From: Chrysopilus asiliformis
Lineage: Eukaryota; Arthropoda; Insecta; Diptera; Rhagionidae
Reading direction: 5' to 3'
Assembly: GCA_964034945.1 (NCBI GenBank)
Contig: OZ035962.1
Span: forward strand, 28,782,943 to 28,846,942
DNA length: 64,000 nucleotides
Both the position numbers and the translations under genes were made by a program. The notes under the pieces were generated by a model that was not told where the DNA came from, did no database searches, and saw only the letters and a program-made list of their open reading frames with translations. Of the stretch, positions 43,966 to 57,309 are shown one piece after another (the first letter of the stretch is position 1; the number at the start of each line of letters is the position of its first letter).

Positions 43966-44959
43966 GAAATTTCTATTCCACAACTGCACCTATAGATTTT
44001 CTTTAGTTACGCAGCATTAATACAATTTGCAACATTTGTAAGGTTTATTGCAATTCATCAACAGCAGAGGCAGTGAAAGAATTGTTCCCAGGATTACTGT
44101 CCACTGCATATTTTTGTTTATAAAATGTATGCTTTTGATAAGTAATCAGGTCAGTTATCATTAGCGTAAATATACTTTCTGAGCTTTAATCCGAAACATA
44201 ACTATTAGTTATGGGCGTTATAACAGAATTACCCGATTTTTAAGAAAATTTCCTGTTTATTGGTGTATTATAACTAACTATTATAGCAGGCAGAATAATA
44301 AGTTATTAAATTTAACTAAGATAGTAAATAATATCAGGAAAAAAATTCATTAAACCCTCAAATTTTTCGGAAATTTTCTTTATCGTGGAAAACTTTATGC
44401 GTAATATTTTCTTCCGCGAACAAAAAGTTGGCGTTATAGATATTTTGCCAAAATGTGCTTTTTGTTTAAAAAAATTAAAGTTTTCTTTATAGGAACTTTA
44501 TTTTTGAATGTTGGGGTAATTAAATTTTAAATCTATTAAGAAAAAATATCAGAAAATGATAGAAAATATTCTAAATATGATTTTTTTATCATTTTTATTA
44601 TAAATCTACGGCTATCTTTGATAAACTTTGAAATCTATGGACTGAAAAATAAATTCTTATAACTTTCCAACAGTTTTTTTTCGAAACATTTGCGTAGTTG
44701 AATTGATTGAGTTTTACTTCCTTTAATACACATAACTTATATTTAAATTGACACAAATCTGAGGCCCTGCGATTTAGTCCAATAATAAACATAAGAAAAG
44801 CTACATATTCCAGGGGCCAATCATCAAATACTCTATATGAAGACAGACAAAATGTTTATTTTAAATCACAAAAAAGCTATTGCCAGGGGCTACTAGTCAA
44901 TGATAGACAAAAAATTTATTTGAAAAAAAATTCATTTGTATAGGAGAGGTGGAAAGTAG

Positions 44960-46305
44960 TAGGGGAGAGGGTTCATGAAGTAGACATGGTGATGAAGTAG
45001 ACAATTCCATTATCTTAGTACCTGATAAATGTAGAACTTTGAATATGCTATTGTGAATGTATTTTTACCACTTTACCTTGCTGGGAAAAATTCGCGCTAT
45101 TTTTTTGACGTTAACCAGAATTGTCAAAAAAAAGTGTTTTGGTGGTGCAATAGTAGTTTTTTGGTACTGCAATAAAATCTTGATTTAAGGTAAGTTTACA
45201 GGGTTTTGACTGCAGTTTTCATTTCACTAAGTGTACTAGGCATTTACTTTCAAGTAGCATTGTGATGTTTTTGTTTAATTTTTAAGTTTTTAAAAGTTTG
45301 GGCAGGAAAGTCTCAAATGGGGCTCTGGTGATGAAGTAGACAGGCCTCATGGTGATGAAGTAGACAGTGTCTATATTAAAGACTAGCTTGCATACCCGTC
45401 GTTGCCGGGTTAAGTTTTTTGCATAAGTTTTAGAATACGAAGAAAAGCGGAAACAACTTAAAAACTTTTGTGAAAAATCTTATCCTTGCAGGGCTCTCCG
45501 TTGCGAATTAGTCTAACAACAGATTCGTGATCAGCGATCCCGATAACCCCCTAATGACCTCTTTCTCCGGAAAAAATGGGAAAAAAGTTTTTTGCGTTAT
45601 CCTTACAGGATCTTCCGTTCCGAATTTTGAAAATCTAACACCGGATTCGGGATCAGCGACCCCGGAAACCCCCTAATGCCATTTTTCCCCGGAAAAATCG
45701 GCATAAGGGGTTTTTAGGGTCGCTGATCACGAATCTGGAGTTGGAATTTCAAAATTCGAAACGGAAGGTCCTTCAAGGATAACATTTTTCCCAAAACTTT
45801 TTAAGTTATTTATGGTTTTTTGGCATTCTAAAATTTATACAAAAAACTTTTAGCTACCAACGTAGGGTCTGTTAGTATGAAATAAAAGACAAAGCAAACT
45901 TTTTTTTTTGTATTTTAAAAAGCTATAAGCTTAGTGATATACCTCAAGGAGGGGTGATAATTTATGTTCCTTTAATGCAATTTATGTTCCTTTAAAAATA
46001 AGTTAATAAAATTTTTAATAAAATGTATGTAATTTATTTTTTCCATCCCAAAATCTGCTTGTCTACTTCATCACCAAACTTGTCTACTTCATGACACCCA
46101 GGTTGATGAAGTAGACAAAAAACTTACGTTCCGTAAAATACATTTACAAAAAAAACTACAAAGTTGAGAATTTCTTGGATCAGTCTAAATAAAGGGTAAT
46201 TGATGTAGTTTTCGGATAAAATGGGAGAAATTTCCTTACATGCATAAAACCGTGATATTTTTGCGATTAAGTAAAAAGTGTCTACTTCATGAACCCTCTC
46301 CCCTA
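44960..46305. mobile_element. 1.35-kb inverted-repeat element with GATGAAGTAGACA motifs
   Basis: Perfect 27-bp inverted repeats start TAGGGGAGAGGGTTCATGAA (44960-44986, complement 46279-46305). The 13-base motif GATGAAGTAGACA or its complement TGTCTACTTCATC recurs at about 44991, 45334, 45353, 46062 and 46104 (and as CATGAAGTAGACA at both tips), so subterminal regions on both sides carry it. No transposase frame is present. The superfamily is uncertain. It sits in a repeat whose right part (46306-46510) matches 28616-28760. Its middle contains a foldback (45478-45800). Confidence 0.8.
45391..45800. repeat. Foldback block nested in the 1.35-kb element
   Basis: It begins with a hairpin ACCCGTCGTTGCCGGGT (45394-45410). 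A unit of about 95 bp (GTTATCCTTACAGG...GATCAGCGACCCC...) is present as a diverged direct copy at about 45477-45570, again at 45596-45688, and inverted at 45689-45783. Copies two and three form an imperfect palindrome centred near 45689 (ATTTTTCCCCGGAAAAAT). The composition differs from the host element, so this is probably a separate insertion. Confidence 0.75.
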
Positions 46306-46510
46306 GTCCGATTGGATTTTGATGTATGAAACTGATATGTAAAATCATATTCTAAACACATTTCATCTCTATAAATTTTTCGATGCGATGCACAGTTTTC
46401 GAGAAAACAGGAAAAAAGTATTCCATTTGTATGGGAGATTAAATTTTGGTGTATGCAGTACATACTGCAGTACATAGTGGTCCGATTGAATTTTGGTGTA
46501 TGGACCCCTT
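46306..46510 (+). repeat. Dispersed repeat, partial copy
   Basis: GTCCGATTGGATTTTGATGT and AAATCATATTCTAAACACAT match 28612-28680 in order and sense. It is interrupted at its left by the element at 44960-46305. Confidence 0.65.
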
Positions 46511-47200
46511 GGTCCCCCTTAAGTTATGCCCAGGTGGTGAATATAAACAAAGGCAAAACATTGAAATTAACTACAATAAATTGGCAAAAATGAATAAAGA
46601 TTCTAAAACTTCTATAAATCTTACGGTTTCTTTTTTAAAAAAAAACACAAAGCATTCAAAGACGGTCTTTAGAATTTTCAAATCCTAAAATTGATCCAAA
46701 GTCGATGGTAGAAAATATTGAGAAGATATATTTGCAAAATGCAATCAAACTCTGTATTATGAAAAATGTGTTCATATGAAATTTGCTGATGATTTTCCGA
46801 AAAGATTTGCCATGATTCGGTGGGATATGAGAGAGAATCGAGTAATCACTACCTATCAGAATTTCAATTATATCGATAGCGTTACCACCGCGTAATGACT
46901 ATAATTATTTGAATTATTACTCAAAAACAAAATCAAAAATTGTGAATTTCATTGGTGATTTTTTTCCATTGGTCGTTTTGAGTTTTGCTCGTTTCCCTGA
47001 AGATTTCGATTTGTGTTGATCAAAAGGCCCGGAATGGAACACCGACACTTGTACTTTTGAAGCGCACGTTTGGAAATAAATTGTTTAAATTATTGCTGAA
47101 CGCAGTGCAACTCGTAGCAACACTTCTGAGAAGATTTGTCTGCCATACACAACTTATGCTCATGCGGTGCAGTATAGAGATTTGTGCTTTCACGGAAACA

Positions 47201-47508
47201 TACACTCAAAAAAATAATAAAGCTGATCCAAGTCAATTCTTTGACAATTCAACTATGGCCCGTAGCAGGCAGACGAAGTTTTCCATTACATGATTACATC
47301 TTCGAAATACCTATCACAGATCAATCCGTGCAGCTCCTTACTTAACTTGCTGCAGGCTTAATTTTTGAATTTCTGCCGCCACAGGTTGACATATTTTTAG
47401 TTTTCCTAACGCATGTGAACACGTGCCTAGCCTAGGTTAAATTTTCCTGCAGGAAGCCAATTACGGCATTCGCAATTCGACGACTTTTACTCCATTTTTC
47501 TGAGTGTA
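47201..47508. mobile_element. MITE copy B, inverted relative of 39316-39622
   Basis: Ends TACACTCAAAAAAAT (47201) and ATTTTTCTGAGTGTA (to 47508), with TA at both tips. The right half, read on the minus strand, gives GTCGTCGAATTGCGAATGCC GTAATTGGCTTCC and GCAGGAAAATTTAACCTA, homologous to copy A near 39341-39385. Copy B lies in intron 1 in the opposite orientation. Confidence 0.8.
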
Positions 47509-48779
47509 CAGCGAGTTGTCCAGAGTTCGGAATTAGTTGACTCGTCGGTCATCATACTAGTGATCGTCGTCATATCATCATAATCATCATCAGCATGTTC
47601 ATCGAGAGGGAAAAATTGCAGGTGATATTGAGGTGGCTGGAGTTGGAGCACAATCAACCCGGGCATAGTAACCTACCTTAATAGTGATAGTTGCTAGCAA
47701 CCAACACCAAAAGCTGTCTCCGGTGACTGTGATCCTTTGAGGAAATTCACAGGCCAGGTGGATCGTTCGTTATTCCCGGACCAGTGTGTTTGTACTACGA
47801 TTGAACTGATGGGTTATGTACCTACCATTATTTTAGACTTATTATATTTTCAATTTGATTATTTTCCAAAGGGAAATTTATTCTCAGTAAATTGTAATTG
47901 ATGCCACTATTCAATCGATTTGTCAGACAATATGAATTATTGTAGCGCAATCACTTAGTTTGATTACATTCGAATATTTATACATAGCTAAGGTGTTTTT
48001 ATGCGAAATGAAAATTACAGAGTAGTTGACTTTTTTTTACTGCATTGAGGATTCCAAATAATTGAATTTTTCATTGGAAAGGCTACAGTTTAGAGAAATT
48101 CTTTTGGAATTTAAAAAATGTCCTTTTTTCCTTTTTACCTTTCTTACATTTTAACTTTCTGCACTCCTATGTTATTCACAAATTTTTGATAGGTTTTAAT
48201 TAGTCTTCGTAAAATTGGCCTGTCAGAGGAACTTCAAATTGTTTAAAACGTTTGTTCTTAAATTATTTAAATCACCATAAATAAGAACTAAATTTCCTTG
48301 AAGGTACAATGCAGAGGTCTTAATGTTAGACCAGTGATTCCCAACTTTTCTTTTCTTTTCACGACCTGGTTTTTCGAGTTATCGAATTTAGAGTAATAAA
48401 AGGGGGCTTATATTTCAATAAATTTTAATGTTGCTGTGAAAATTCCCAGGAATAATGCGTCGCAGGCTAAGTTTTTCAAAAACAAACCTACATACGGTAA
48501 TATTGCCGAAGAGAAATGAGCCACAAAGTGAAATATAGCTTTAATTTTCTAAGAAATCAATAAAGTTGAGGTTTGTTCCTTAAGTAATCTTCGTTTTATT
48601 GTAAATCCATCCAATTCCTACAATATTTTAACAAAAAAATAGTTTTTTGAAGAAAAACAAAAGCGCACTCTGCGACCACCCTAAAAATATTCTTAGAAAA
48701 AATATTCAGTTTAAAAAAATTGTTGTGTGAAAAATCTATGTAAAATGTTTGGAAAAGTAAACTTGCGTTATTTTCTAAA

Positions 48780-49260
48780 AAATTAGAAAATTTTATATCC
48801 TTTAAACTCTGTTTTATTCACTTTTCCTCAAAAGCGCATAGTTTTCGTGAAATTTTCAAAAAACTCTATGTTTTAAAAAATTGTATGGGAAGTCCTCATT
48901 ATAGCTAGCGTTACTTTTCTAAAAGTTTATAGAAAACTACGATTTTCGTAAAATTCAGCAACAAAAAATTTCAAGTCGCTAGCTCAACGCGTTCTAGAAC
49001 TATTTAAGATACGTTAAAATGAACAGGCCGACAGAAAAATCGACAGACAAACCGACAATCAGATAGACCGACAAACGGACAGACGGACAGACCGACAGAT
49101 CGCCAGACCGACAGACCGACAAACCGACAAACCGACAAACCGACAAACCGACAGACCGACAAACAGACAGACAGATCCACGGGCATCCCCATAAGTTTCC
49201 CTAAAACGGATTTCGGACTGATCAGAAAGTTTCTATAATGTTTGGAGGGCACATAGTTTT
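48780..49260 (+). repeat. 'Propeller' repeat copy 1 with (CCGACAAA)n
   Basis: Blocks GCGCATAGTTTTCGTGAAAT, TTCAAGTCGCTAGCTCAACG, TATTTAAGATACG, then a (CCGACAGA/CAAA)n run (about 49028-49170) and ACGGATTTCGGACTGATCAG. The same order of blocks is found at 60250-61500. It contains a single uninterrupted TTAA at 49004-49007, exactly where the copy at 60 kb holds a transposon. Confidence 0.8.
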
Positions 49261-50884
49261 TTCCAGTCTCTGGAAAACACTAAAAATCTATAGCACCAAG
49301 TAGAACAAAATATATTTTCAAACTAAATCATTTTAAAAAATTTCAATATATCGCAATTAATTAAAATCTTCACCACCTGTACCTCACTAATTAATCAATG
49401 TTATGATTTCGATATATGAATTATAAGTAAAACAATAATAAAAATATTAAATACAAAACACTCCTAACTGATCAACATTAATAATTTCCACCCACTTTGC
49501 ACACTGGCTGCATGTAATTTCGTCCCGACGACGTTGCATTGTGCATACAAAATTTTTGTCCATGTGTTTCCTGCTTTTTTATGCTTTTATGCTACCATGT
49601 TGTGTGAAATGTGCCCCGAGGGCAATACATATTGTTGTGAGAGCATTCGGAGAAAAAGTCCTTCGATGGTGAAAAGGTGGAAGCGAGTAAAATGACGGCG
49701 GCTGTTGCTAATTTTACCATCAGAAACAAACATAAAATAAAGTAGAATCTGTACAGAATCCATAATGACGTTGCTGTTCAATGCTGGACATATTGTGATT
49801 CTAAGCGTTTTCCTGTAACCGAAAACCCTTCCGTGCCCCCTCCCCACTTTACTCATCCCGACCCTTTTCCCCACGGCATAGGGAATTCAAAAACATTCAG
49901 ATTCATAAGTTACCGGGTTCGTGGATGTCAAATTGATACCGAGTATCACTAATGTTGCCCGGCGCTGTTTTTTTATGCATTGTTGAGATGATGGTTGGGA
50001 TTTGGATGAGCAATAATGCTGCATCCTCATCAGTTAACTTCCATTTCAACATAACAGCAACATAAGAGTATACCTTGAATGGGTCTTCAATGAGACTCCC
50101 TTCTCCCCTCCCCCTGCTTTCCTCTTTGGGCCATTACATTTTTCCTGGTGATGCTGTTTCCTCGTAATTGATATGCAGAGTGCATTTTGTTTCTGTGATG
50201 TCGTGCGATCAGCACGCTCGTTTTTTTATGCTTGACTTTCGGTCAAATTTTATGTTTTGTTGCATAACATGTGTCCAGGCTGCAGTGAGAACAGATTTAA
50301 TCATTTGCTGTGCTCGTATGTCATTACGATTTAATATTAGCGTGAAAATTTTCCTTTTCAATTGCCTATCGTCTTCACGTTCATTAAGAAGGAGTTCACA
50401 ATAATTACTTTTTGAAATTATTTTTTTTAGATTTTAAGATGATTTTTTTTAATACATTGTTATTATGTTTTTAATAATTTTCTTTGCCAAATGTTTCTTC
50501 TCTTCCATTAAAACTACGAACACGTTTCGGAAATTAGGGGTCGAGCTAGTAAATTAGATAATATGAAACAATTTAAAAAATGGCAACCATATACATATAA
50601 TAAAAACTTATGGGTTTTCATGAAAAATTGATGAATTCTATTTATTGTTTTTTGAGATATCTCTATAATTTGGATTATAGATGAGAATTTCTAAAAAAAA
50701 TCATGGTTTTCGAATAAAGAACTAAACTTTGGAGCAACTTATCATTCAATTTGGTACTTTCCGTTCACATCTCGCAAAGTTTGAAAATAAAATTAGCGTA
50801 ATATATTTCATAGACTGCCCTTTTTCTAATATCAGCATTGCTTAGAAATAAAACTTCGAAAAACAAAAAAAAAAATTTAAAAAA

Positions 50885-51520
50885 TCTATTTATCCCGTTT
50901 TTACTTTCCTCTTCTATAGAGGGAAAGTATTGTTTCTTGACGGAGACCTACTCGAGAACGGGGGCAGAGAGAAAATTTCTGAAATCCGTTTTAGACAAAA
51001 TTATGAAAATGTCCGTGGATCTGTCTCTCGTTTTGTCCGTAGTATGTACATATGTTAAATAACTCGAGAACGCGTTGACCTAGCGGCTTGAAATTTTTTA
51101 CAAATAAGTTTTACAAAAGTCGTAGTTTTTACCAACGTTTGGATAAGTATTGGTAGCTGTTACGGGTATATTCCATACTTTTTTTTTTGGAAAAATACCG
51201 TTTTTTAAAACTTCATCGAATTTTTTTCATAATAGCGCAAAAGCGCGAGAATATAAAAATTTAAAGGACATACCATTTTCCAAATTTTTTACTTGAACAA
51301 TTTATATGTGCCTCTAACATATGTATTTGAAAAAATAAATTTTTTAAAAAGTTCTCGGAAATTATGCGCTATTATGAAAAAATGCATATAACCAGATTCA
51401 AAGAAAATATAATTTACTGTATTTTTTCCTAAGATATTTGAAAAAATATTTTTTTTACGTATATTTTTCCGAATCTAATTATTGCAGAGGAAAGTTTTGT
51501 GTTGATCACAACTGATATTT
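50885..51520 (-). repeat. 'Propeller' repeat copy 2, reverse orientation
   Basis: Read on the minus strand it has the blocks GTGATCAACACAAAACTTTC, CTCGAGTTATTTAAC, and at the end CTCGAGTAGGTCTCCG and ATACTTTCCCT, in the same order as the 60-61.5 kb copy. The open frame at 50838-51062 derives from the repeat. Confidence 0.75.
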
Positions 51521-54089
51521 TATTGAGTTTTTACTTGTTTTCATCGTTTCTATTCACAATTTAGTTCCAGTTTTCGATTTGTATTCTAACTAGATCCGCG
51601 TTTACTTCATAGCTTGACAGAATGTCCAAATGTCCTGCTGAGTTATAAAATGTCGATCAACATAGTTGTTAGGACAATGAAGAGGCCGTGTTTCATTTTG
51701 AAGTTTACTGTCACCCATAAATGAAGACATTAAGGGCAGAAGAAACAGCATAAAAGGTACCCGGTGTCCACCAGTGACCAGACGTCAACTTCCAAAGACT
51801 CTCAAACAGACTAACGGCCTAAATCTAAGCGAAAGAAGTTCAAACTTTGCATATAAACGAGAAGAAGATACCTCCTGAAGGGATACTCCAACCGAGTTCC
51901 CCTGGACTTTGATGACGTTAACAATATATCGTCATCAGTAAATTGATAAAAGAAATAAAACTAAAACCAGTATGGGTTTCTGATAGTTTTTCCTCGCATT
52001 TTGCTCACCAGGAAAACAAGCAAGGAAACATTTTTACAACAAATAGACAAACGAAGCGCTGCACTTTATATTATCATTTTCATTTTCTAAATGAACAATC
52101 ATGAAAAACAAATGAAAAACTCATTCCTTGATGTAATTCACAAAAGCGGGGAAAAAAACTTCACATATTTTTAGATGAACGAATGCAATTATATGTAGAA
52201 CAATACCTAGTTATTTTAACGTTCATACCCAATTAGTCGCATATCGCGACTGCGTAAAAAGTTGCAGAAATCCATAAATAACAGCACAGACCGTCGTCTT
52301 GTCTTTTAGTCTTTCTGTCTTATGGTCTTTCAATCTTTTGAGTATCTTTGGCCGTTGTTTAGACAAGAGTGTGTCCAAGAAGAAGAAAAAATCTGGCATC
52401 CACCTTACGCCACCACCGTCACTTCACCCAACCATCACACTTCATCAGCCGATCGATCCGATTTGAAATATTTTGCCGGCAGTCGTCAATATATTGCTTT
52501 ATAGGACTTGCTTGTTTGTTCATAAGTATCTCGCAGATACTTTATGTCGCATCAAAAGAACATAACCACTGCTGTACAAAACATAACTATTCGCATGTGT
52601 TTTAGCCACCATCCCAATTGACTCCAATTCGATTGGAATCGATTCAGACCAGAGTTTACCAGAGTCTCCTAGTCTTAGCTCAAGTCCATCAGTTTCAATT
52701 CAATCTCAACCCTACCTGAATTTGATCATTTGATTTTCTTATTGATCTGATTTTTCCTTCGTTTGCTGGTAGCATTCGTTTTTTTTTATCGATTCAATTT
52801 TATTTTCATCAAACGATAATTTTCAATTGCAGTTTATAAATTGTCTGGAAATTGCGATATCGACAAAAGTCCATATGTGATTGCAATGAAATTGTAGATA
52901 CGAGAGCATGCGTATATGCCCTAAACTGCAATCATGAAATTTATTTTGGTTCAGCAAAGTTGTTGGGTAGATAATATGGTAATCGATCTATCATTTAGTT
53001 GTATAGCAAGCGTTTCTAGCGTAGAAGAGAATTGCATTGCAAATTTAATAAAGGACTAAACGAATAATCAAGCAAGATCACTTAAAAGATCAACATATCA
53101 CTGATATTTTGGTGACGGAGAGAAAACTACAAACAATCGGAATGTTTTTCCAGACTTTTCCTGAAATTTTCGAAAACTCCTATTTGAAAGAGTACAAAAG
53201 TTCAAAATTATCCACAAGTAATACTTTAAAACTACTCGAAAAGAAAATAAACGTTCAGTCAATCTCCACAAAATCTTTTCTTGAATGTGAACATAGGTTA
53301 TGTTAAAATCCAGCATAATACACCCATGTGTGGCTAACATACTCGAAAACACAATATCGACTGTGATCACATGGAAGACCGTTTTGTACATCAATTTGAT
53401 CGATCAGAGCCGAGAGTAACCGTCCGTCTTATGTTTTATGTTGAGGTATGCTCACCTATATTAGCTTCTATTCGCATAAATCGATTTATCGATCCGCAGC
53501 TCGATTGAGCGATGATCCTACTAAAAAGCATCATAGTTGAGTGATTGTAAGACAGTGAAATTTTTGCATTATGGTTGATTGGTTCAGCAAGGTTGCTGGA
53601 CTTACTGTTTCTGTTTCTTAAATCGGATAACAATCTAGATAAACATACCGATCAACATATTTGTGTGTATCGCACAGAACAGAAATAATCGATGTCTGAA
53701 AATTTTCGGACGAAAAACTGGCAATTCTTCGACTAACATTTTTAGAATTTTAATATATACACAGCGTTGTCAGTATGTAATAAAATTTTTAGTATGTTGT
53801 TGTTAAAATTTGCGAAACATATAAACTGGATTTTTTTCTATGAAAATAATCAAAGATTTATTCAAAAAATGATTCCATAAAAGAGTACGAGATGTAGAGC
53901 AAGCCAAGTCGAGACCGTATGGTGGATGTTATTTTTTTTCTAGCTTCAAATTTGACTAATTTCACTCTATTTTTTAATTTTTTTTTAATTTCCTAACATC
54001 GATCAGATTTTTAATCAATATTTATTTTTTGCGCAGAATACTGTTTTTCCGCATTCTCTCACTCACATTGTCCCTCGATTTTTTCGTGA

Positions 54090-54266
54090 TACAGTAGAAT
54101 CCCGATAATTCGTATTTCAAGGGACCAGCAAATTCATACGAATTAGCGGGATATACGAATTATCGGGGTACGAATTATCGGGATTTTTTTCAAGGGACCA
54201 GCAAATTTCTACGAATTAGCGGGATATACGAATTATCGGGGTACGAATTATCGGGATTCTACTGTA
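54090..54266. mobile_element. pogo/Tigger-like MITE with internal duplication
   Basis: The element 54092-54264 begins CAGTAGAATCCCGATAATTC and ends with its perfect complement (at least 23 bp), with TA on both sides (54090-54091 and 54265-54266). The interior is a tandem duplication of about 72 bp starting CAAGGGACCAGCAAATT. CAGTAGAAYCCCGATAATTCG ends are typical of pogo/Tigger non-autonomous elements. Confidence 0.85.
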
Positions 54267-55049
54267 TTATTTTAATAAATGAACTATGGTTAGATGAAAC
54301 GTTCTGGACATTTCAGGCAAATCAGTCGAATAATTTTTAAGCTAGAGCGGTTGATGAGAAGTAAAGTCTGGCTTAATTTCTGGCTAAGAATTTTCTCTTT
54401 TTATTTTTACTCGATTTTCTCAACTTTTTCGGAATCTAATAAGTCTTAGGGACGTAATCGCGGGGTAACAACCAAACTCTTACCAAAGAAATATCTTTAA
54501 ATTTTCCAAAATTCGTGTTTGCACATATTTATTCTATGTGTCGACGCGTTAGTGAGAAAACCGAGAACAATAAAAAGATTAAAAATCGAGAAAAATGAAA
54601 GAGAGTCAAAAATCAAATCGCGCCTTCATAAACTTCAATTTGAAAACTACTCGACCAAGAGAACTGAAATTTTATCTTCTTTTCTGAGACAGAATCCGAT
54701 TTTTAAAAGAAACCGAAGCTTTTTTTGCCAGGAGGTCAATTCGCATTCCACGAAAAAATGAAAAAAAAAAAAATGTTTTGATTTGATCTTCATCAAAAAG
54801 ATTTTTTCATTTAATTCGATGCAGCTTCCAATTTTGTTTGCTATCATGGAAAAATTTAAATGAAATAAAAATGTTCTGACAATTTTCCCACAGAATCAGA
54901 ATTTTATGGGATTTCGCGGAAAATATTTTCCATTACGGTTTCCACAGAATGTGAATCAACCCCCAGGACTGAATTTTTTACCTTATTCTCGAATCAATTT
55001 ATATACAAACGATAGAATAATATTCATTTAGTGAGGTATTAATTTATTA

Positions 55050-55155
55050 AATATACACTAAAACCTGGCTAAGCCAAACTCTTAAGCCGAAAACCTGTCT
55101 AAACTGATCGAATTTTCTAGCCTCGCTCGACGTCAACTAATAAAGGTTTCACTAT
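55050..55155. repeat. Decayed pogo-like repeat fragment
   Basis: CACTAAAACCTGGCTAAGCC and AAGCCGAAAACCTGTCTAAA resemble diverged internal or end sequence of pogo-type elements. Matching ends are weak (TATACACTAAAACC versus GGTTTCACTATATA). Confidence 0.35.
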
Positions 55156-57061
55156 ATATTCGTATGTTCAGAATTCGGTTTTTTAAAATCCAGGTTTTAA
55201 ACTATTTTTTATCAAATATTTTTAATTTCAAAAATATGATATTGTAAGCCACAGTTTTCAGTGACTACCATTTGCCGCTCTAAAATTCTTGTATTATTTG
55301 TATGACAATAACCAGAGATGGCTCAAGTCAACGACAGTAAAATATGGGCCTGAATGCATTTACTGCGCATTTCGTCCAGAAAAAGAAGAAGCAATCAAAT
55401 TTTCCCCTTCCCAAACCGCCTGCCGGCAGTTTCCTTCATCTCCGGCACTGATCAGCACAGTTTCGATCAAATTCCGCAAGGTCGATGATTGTTGATTGAA
55501 TCGCGACTTCCAACATTAACGCTGTTTTCCGCCGATATATAATTGCGATAAAAAAAGCCACTGCTCAGATATAAATATGGATGCGAATCTGATCGGATCC
55601 CAAGCATTTAGAGTGCGCAGGGGACAGATACGTTGCGGGGATGGAACTTCCATTATAGACGCCTTTAAGCGTATTATTCAGCTGAGACCCTAAGAGTGGA
55701 CAATCGAGGATCCACACAGAATTCAATCGAATCTGATCGGAAAAATGCACGTTCCCTGAAGCAGCCCTCTCGATCACCTAAAAACCGACCGACCTGTCGC
55801 AAGGTATCTACCTACCTGTTATGGACTAGAGATTCGCTTCACCTGAACCGCCAAAAAGTTCAATATCGATGCGATATTGGGAAGATCATGGCCACTTTGT
55901 AACAAAACGAGAAAGTCCATCGTACAGTAATTATCCCTCTCCGGGTGGACGCAATTAAACCCTTCTTCCAACTAGTTTTTCCACCAGAAATCTGCGGTGT
56001 TTCAATTTTTCGATATGTTTCTTTTTTGTTGCAAATCAACCATATTATGTTGATCATATTTTCCCTTCGATTCTTCGCGTTCGTTTCCGATTGATCGCCG
56101 TCGATCATTCTCTCGTCATCGATCAATCGCATAAGATCACTTTTTGTTGCTTACTTTCAATATTGTTTCGGTTTCGCGAAAAATCATTTTTTTCGTCTTG
56201 TTCTTCTGTACCGCAAATCAGTACAGGTTCCTTGTGTTGCACCGGACATCGTTTAGGAGTTTTGGCACAAATCAAACGGCGCATCCACAAATAACGCAAC
56301 TTCAGCTAAATGATGTGAAGACTAAAGCGTTTTACTGATAGAAATTTCTATACTGATTTGGGATTTTCGATTTTTTTTTTGATTTTTGTTCAACTTTGAT
56401 CATTTTGAATCCCTTCGCGGTTTCTGCCTTCGTACCTCATCCACCCGCTCTATACACCAGAGTATTGAATTTGTTCCCAAAACAATTTTAATAATTGCTC
56501 TGATGTCTGGCATCTGGTCATAATAATATGTTTGAAATTGGCCCTACATCTACCTTCGATATAACTCATATTTAGTACAATATTCGTTTTAGTTTCGCGG
56601 TCAAAACTGTGTGAATACGCAAAGGTAAATATATACAAGTAGAAGCAATATTACGACATGGTTACGGGTATCCTTCGTATACTGGGTTCCCCAATTCAAT
56701 GGAGAACCTTTGAGGGAAATTATATTCGGCTGGATTGGAAGTCAATTGACGAGACTGCCCTTTTCTCCACTTTAAAGGGAATTTTCTGATATTTAGATTT
56801 TTTTTCTTATTCCTAGTGATTTTCTGTAACACATTTCCCCCGTCTCTTTTCCGGGAATTACACAAGACTTCCTTTCAACGTATAGGTAGGTATACGATCC
56901 GATCACGCTGAATGGTATTTTGTGACGATTTGCGTTTAAGATAATTTTACCAGAGATTACCTGTAATCGAGTCGACGAGTGTGTTATTCAATCGCCGCCC
57001 ATTTATAGTTAAAAAATACATTTTTCGAGTAATTCTAACTCATTTCTTATTTTAATTGCAG

Positions 57062-57094
57062 GTATCGAGAGGATGCGCTTTGTTGGAGTGATAG
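57062..57094 (+). CDS. Exon 2, 33-nt microexon
   Basis: The acceptor TTTTAATTGCAG ends at 57061 and the donor AG|GTAAGA begins at 57095. Exon 1 supplies two bases (AG) and this exon one (G) to complete Arg. The exon then encodes YREDALCWSD and passes two bases (AG) on. Its length is a multiple of three and both junctions are the same phase, so it could be skipped without changing frame, removing eleven residues. Intron 1 is 13.9 kb. Confidence 0.75.
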
Positions 57095-57309
57095 GTAAGA
57101 AAATCACCATAAAATTGATCAATACCAATTGCTTTTGGTACAAATTATATGATTTTTTTAAAATAATTTGTATGTTTTGAGATTTTGACATAATTGCGAG
57201 TAATTTGTTTTAATATTTCGGTGAAGAAAATTTCAGAAAGTTAGGGCGCAAAGTTTTGGACCTTTTTCGGGGTATTTTTTAAGAATTTCAATTGAATCGT
57301 TTTTATACT

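Larger units (their letters stand above)
43170..57061 (+). other. Intron 1 (13.9 kb)
   Basis: Donor GTAAAA at 43170 and acceptor CAG ending at 57061. It contains several repeat insertions, listed separately. The stretch 51.6-56.5 kb is relatively repeat-poor and carries many ATCGAT/GATCGATC motifs (for example near 52450, 53490 and 56100), so enhancers may sit there. No independent gene inside it is supportable. Confidence 0.65.
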
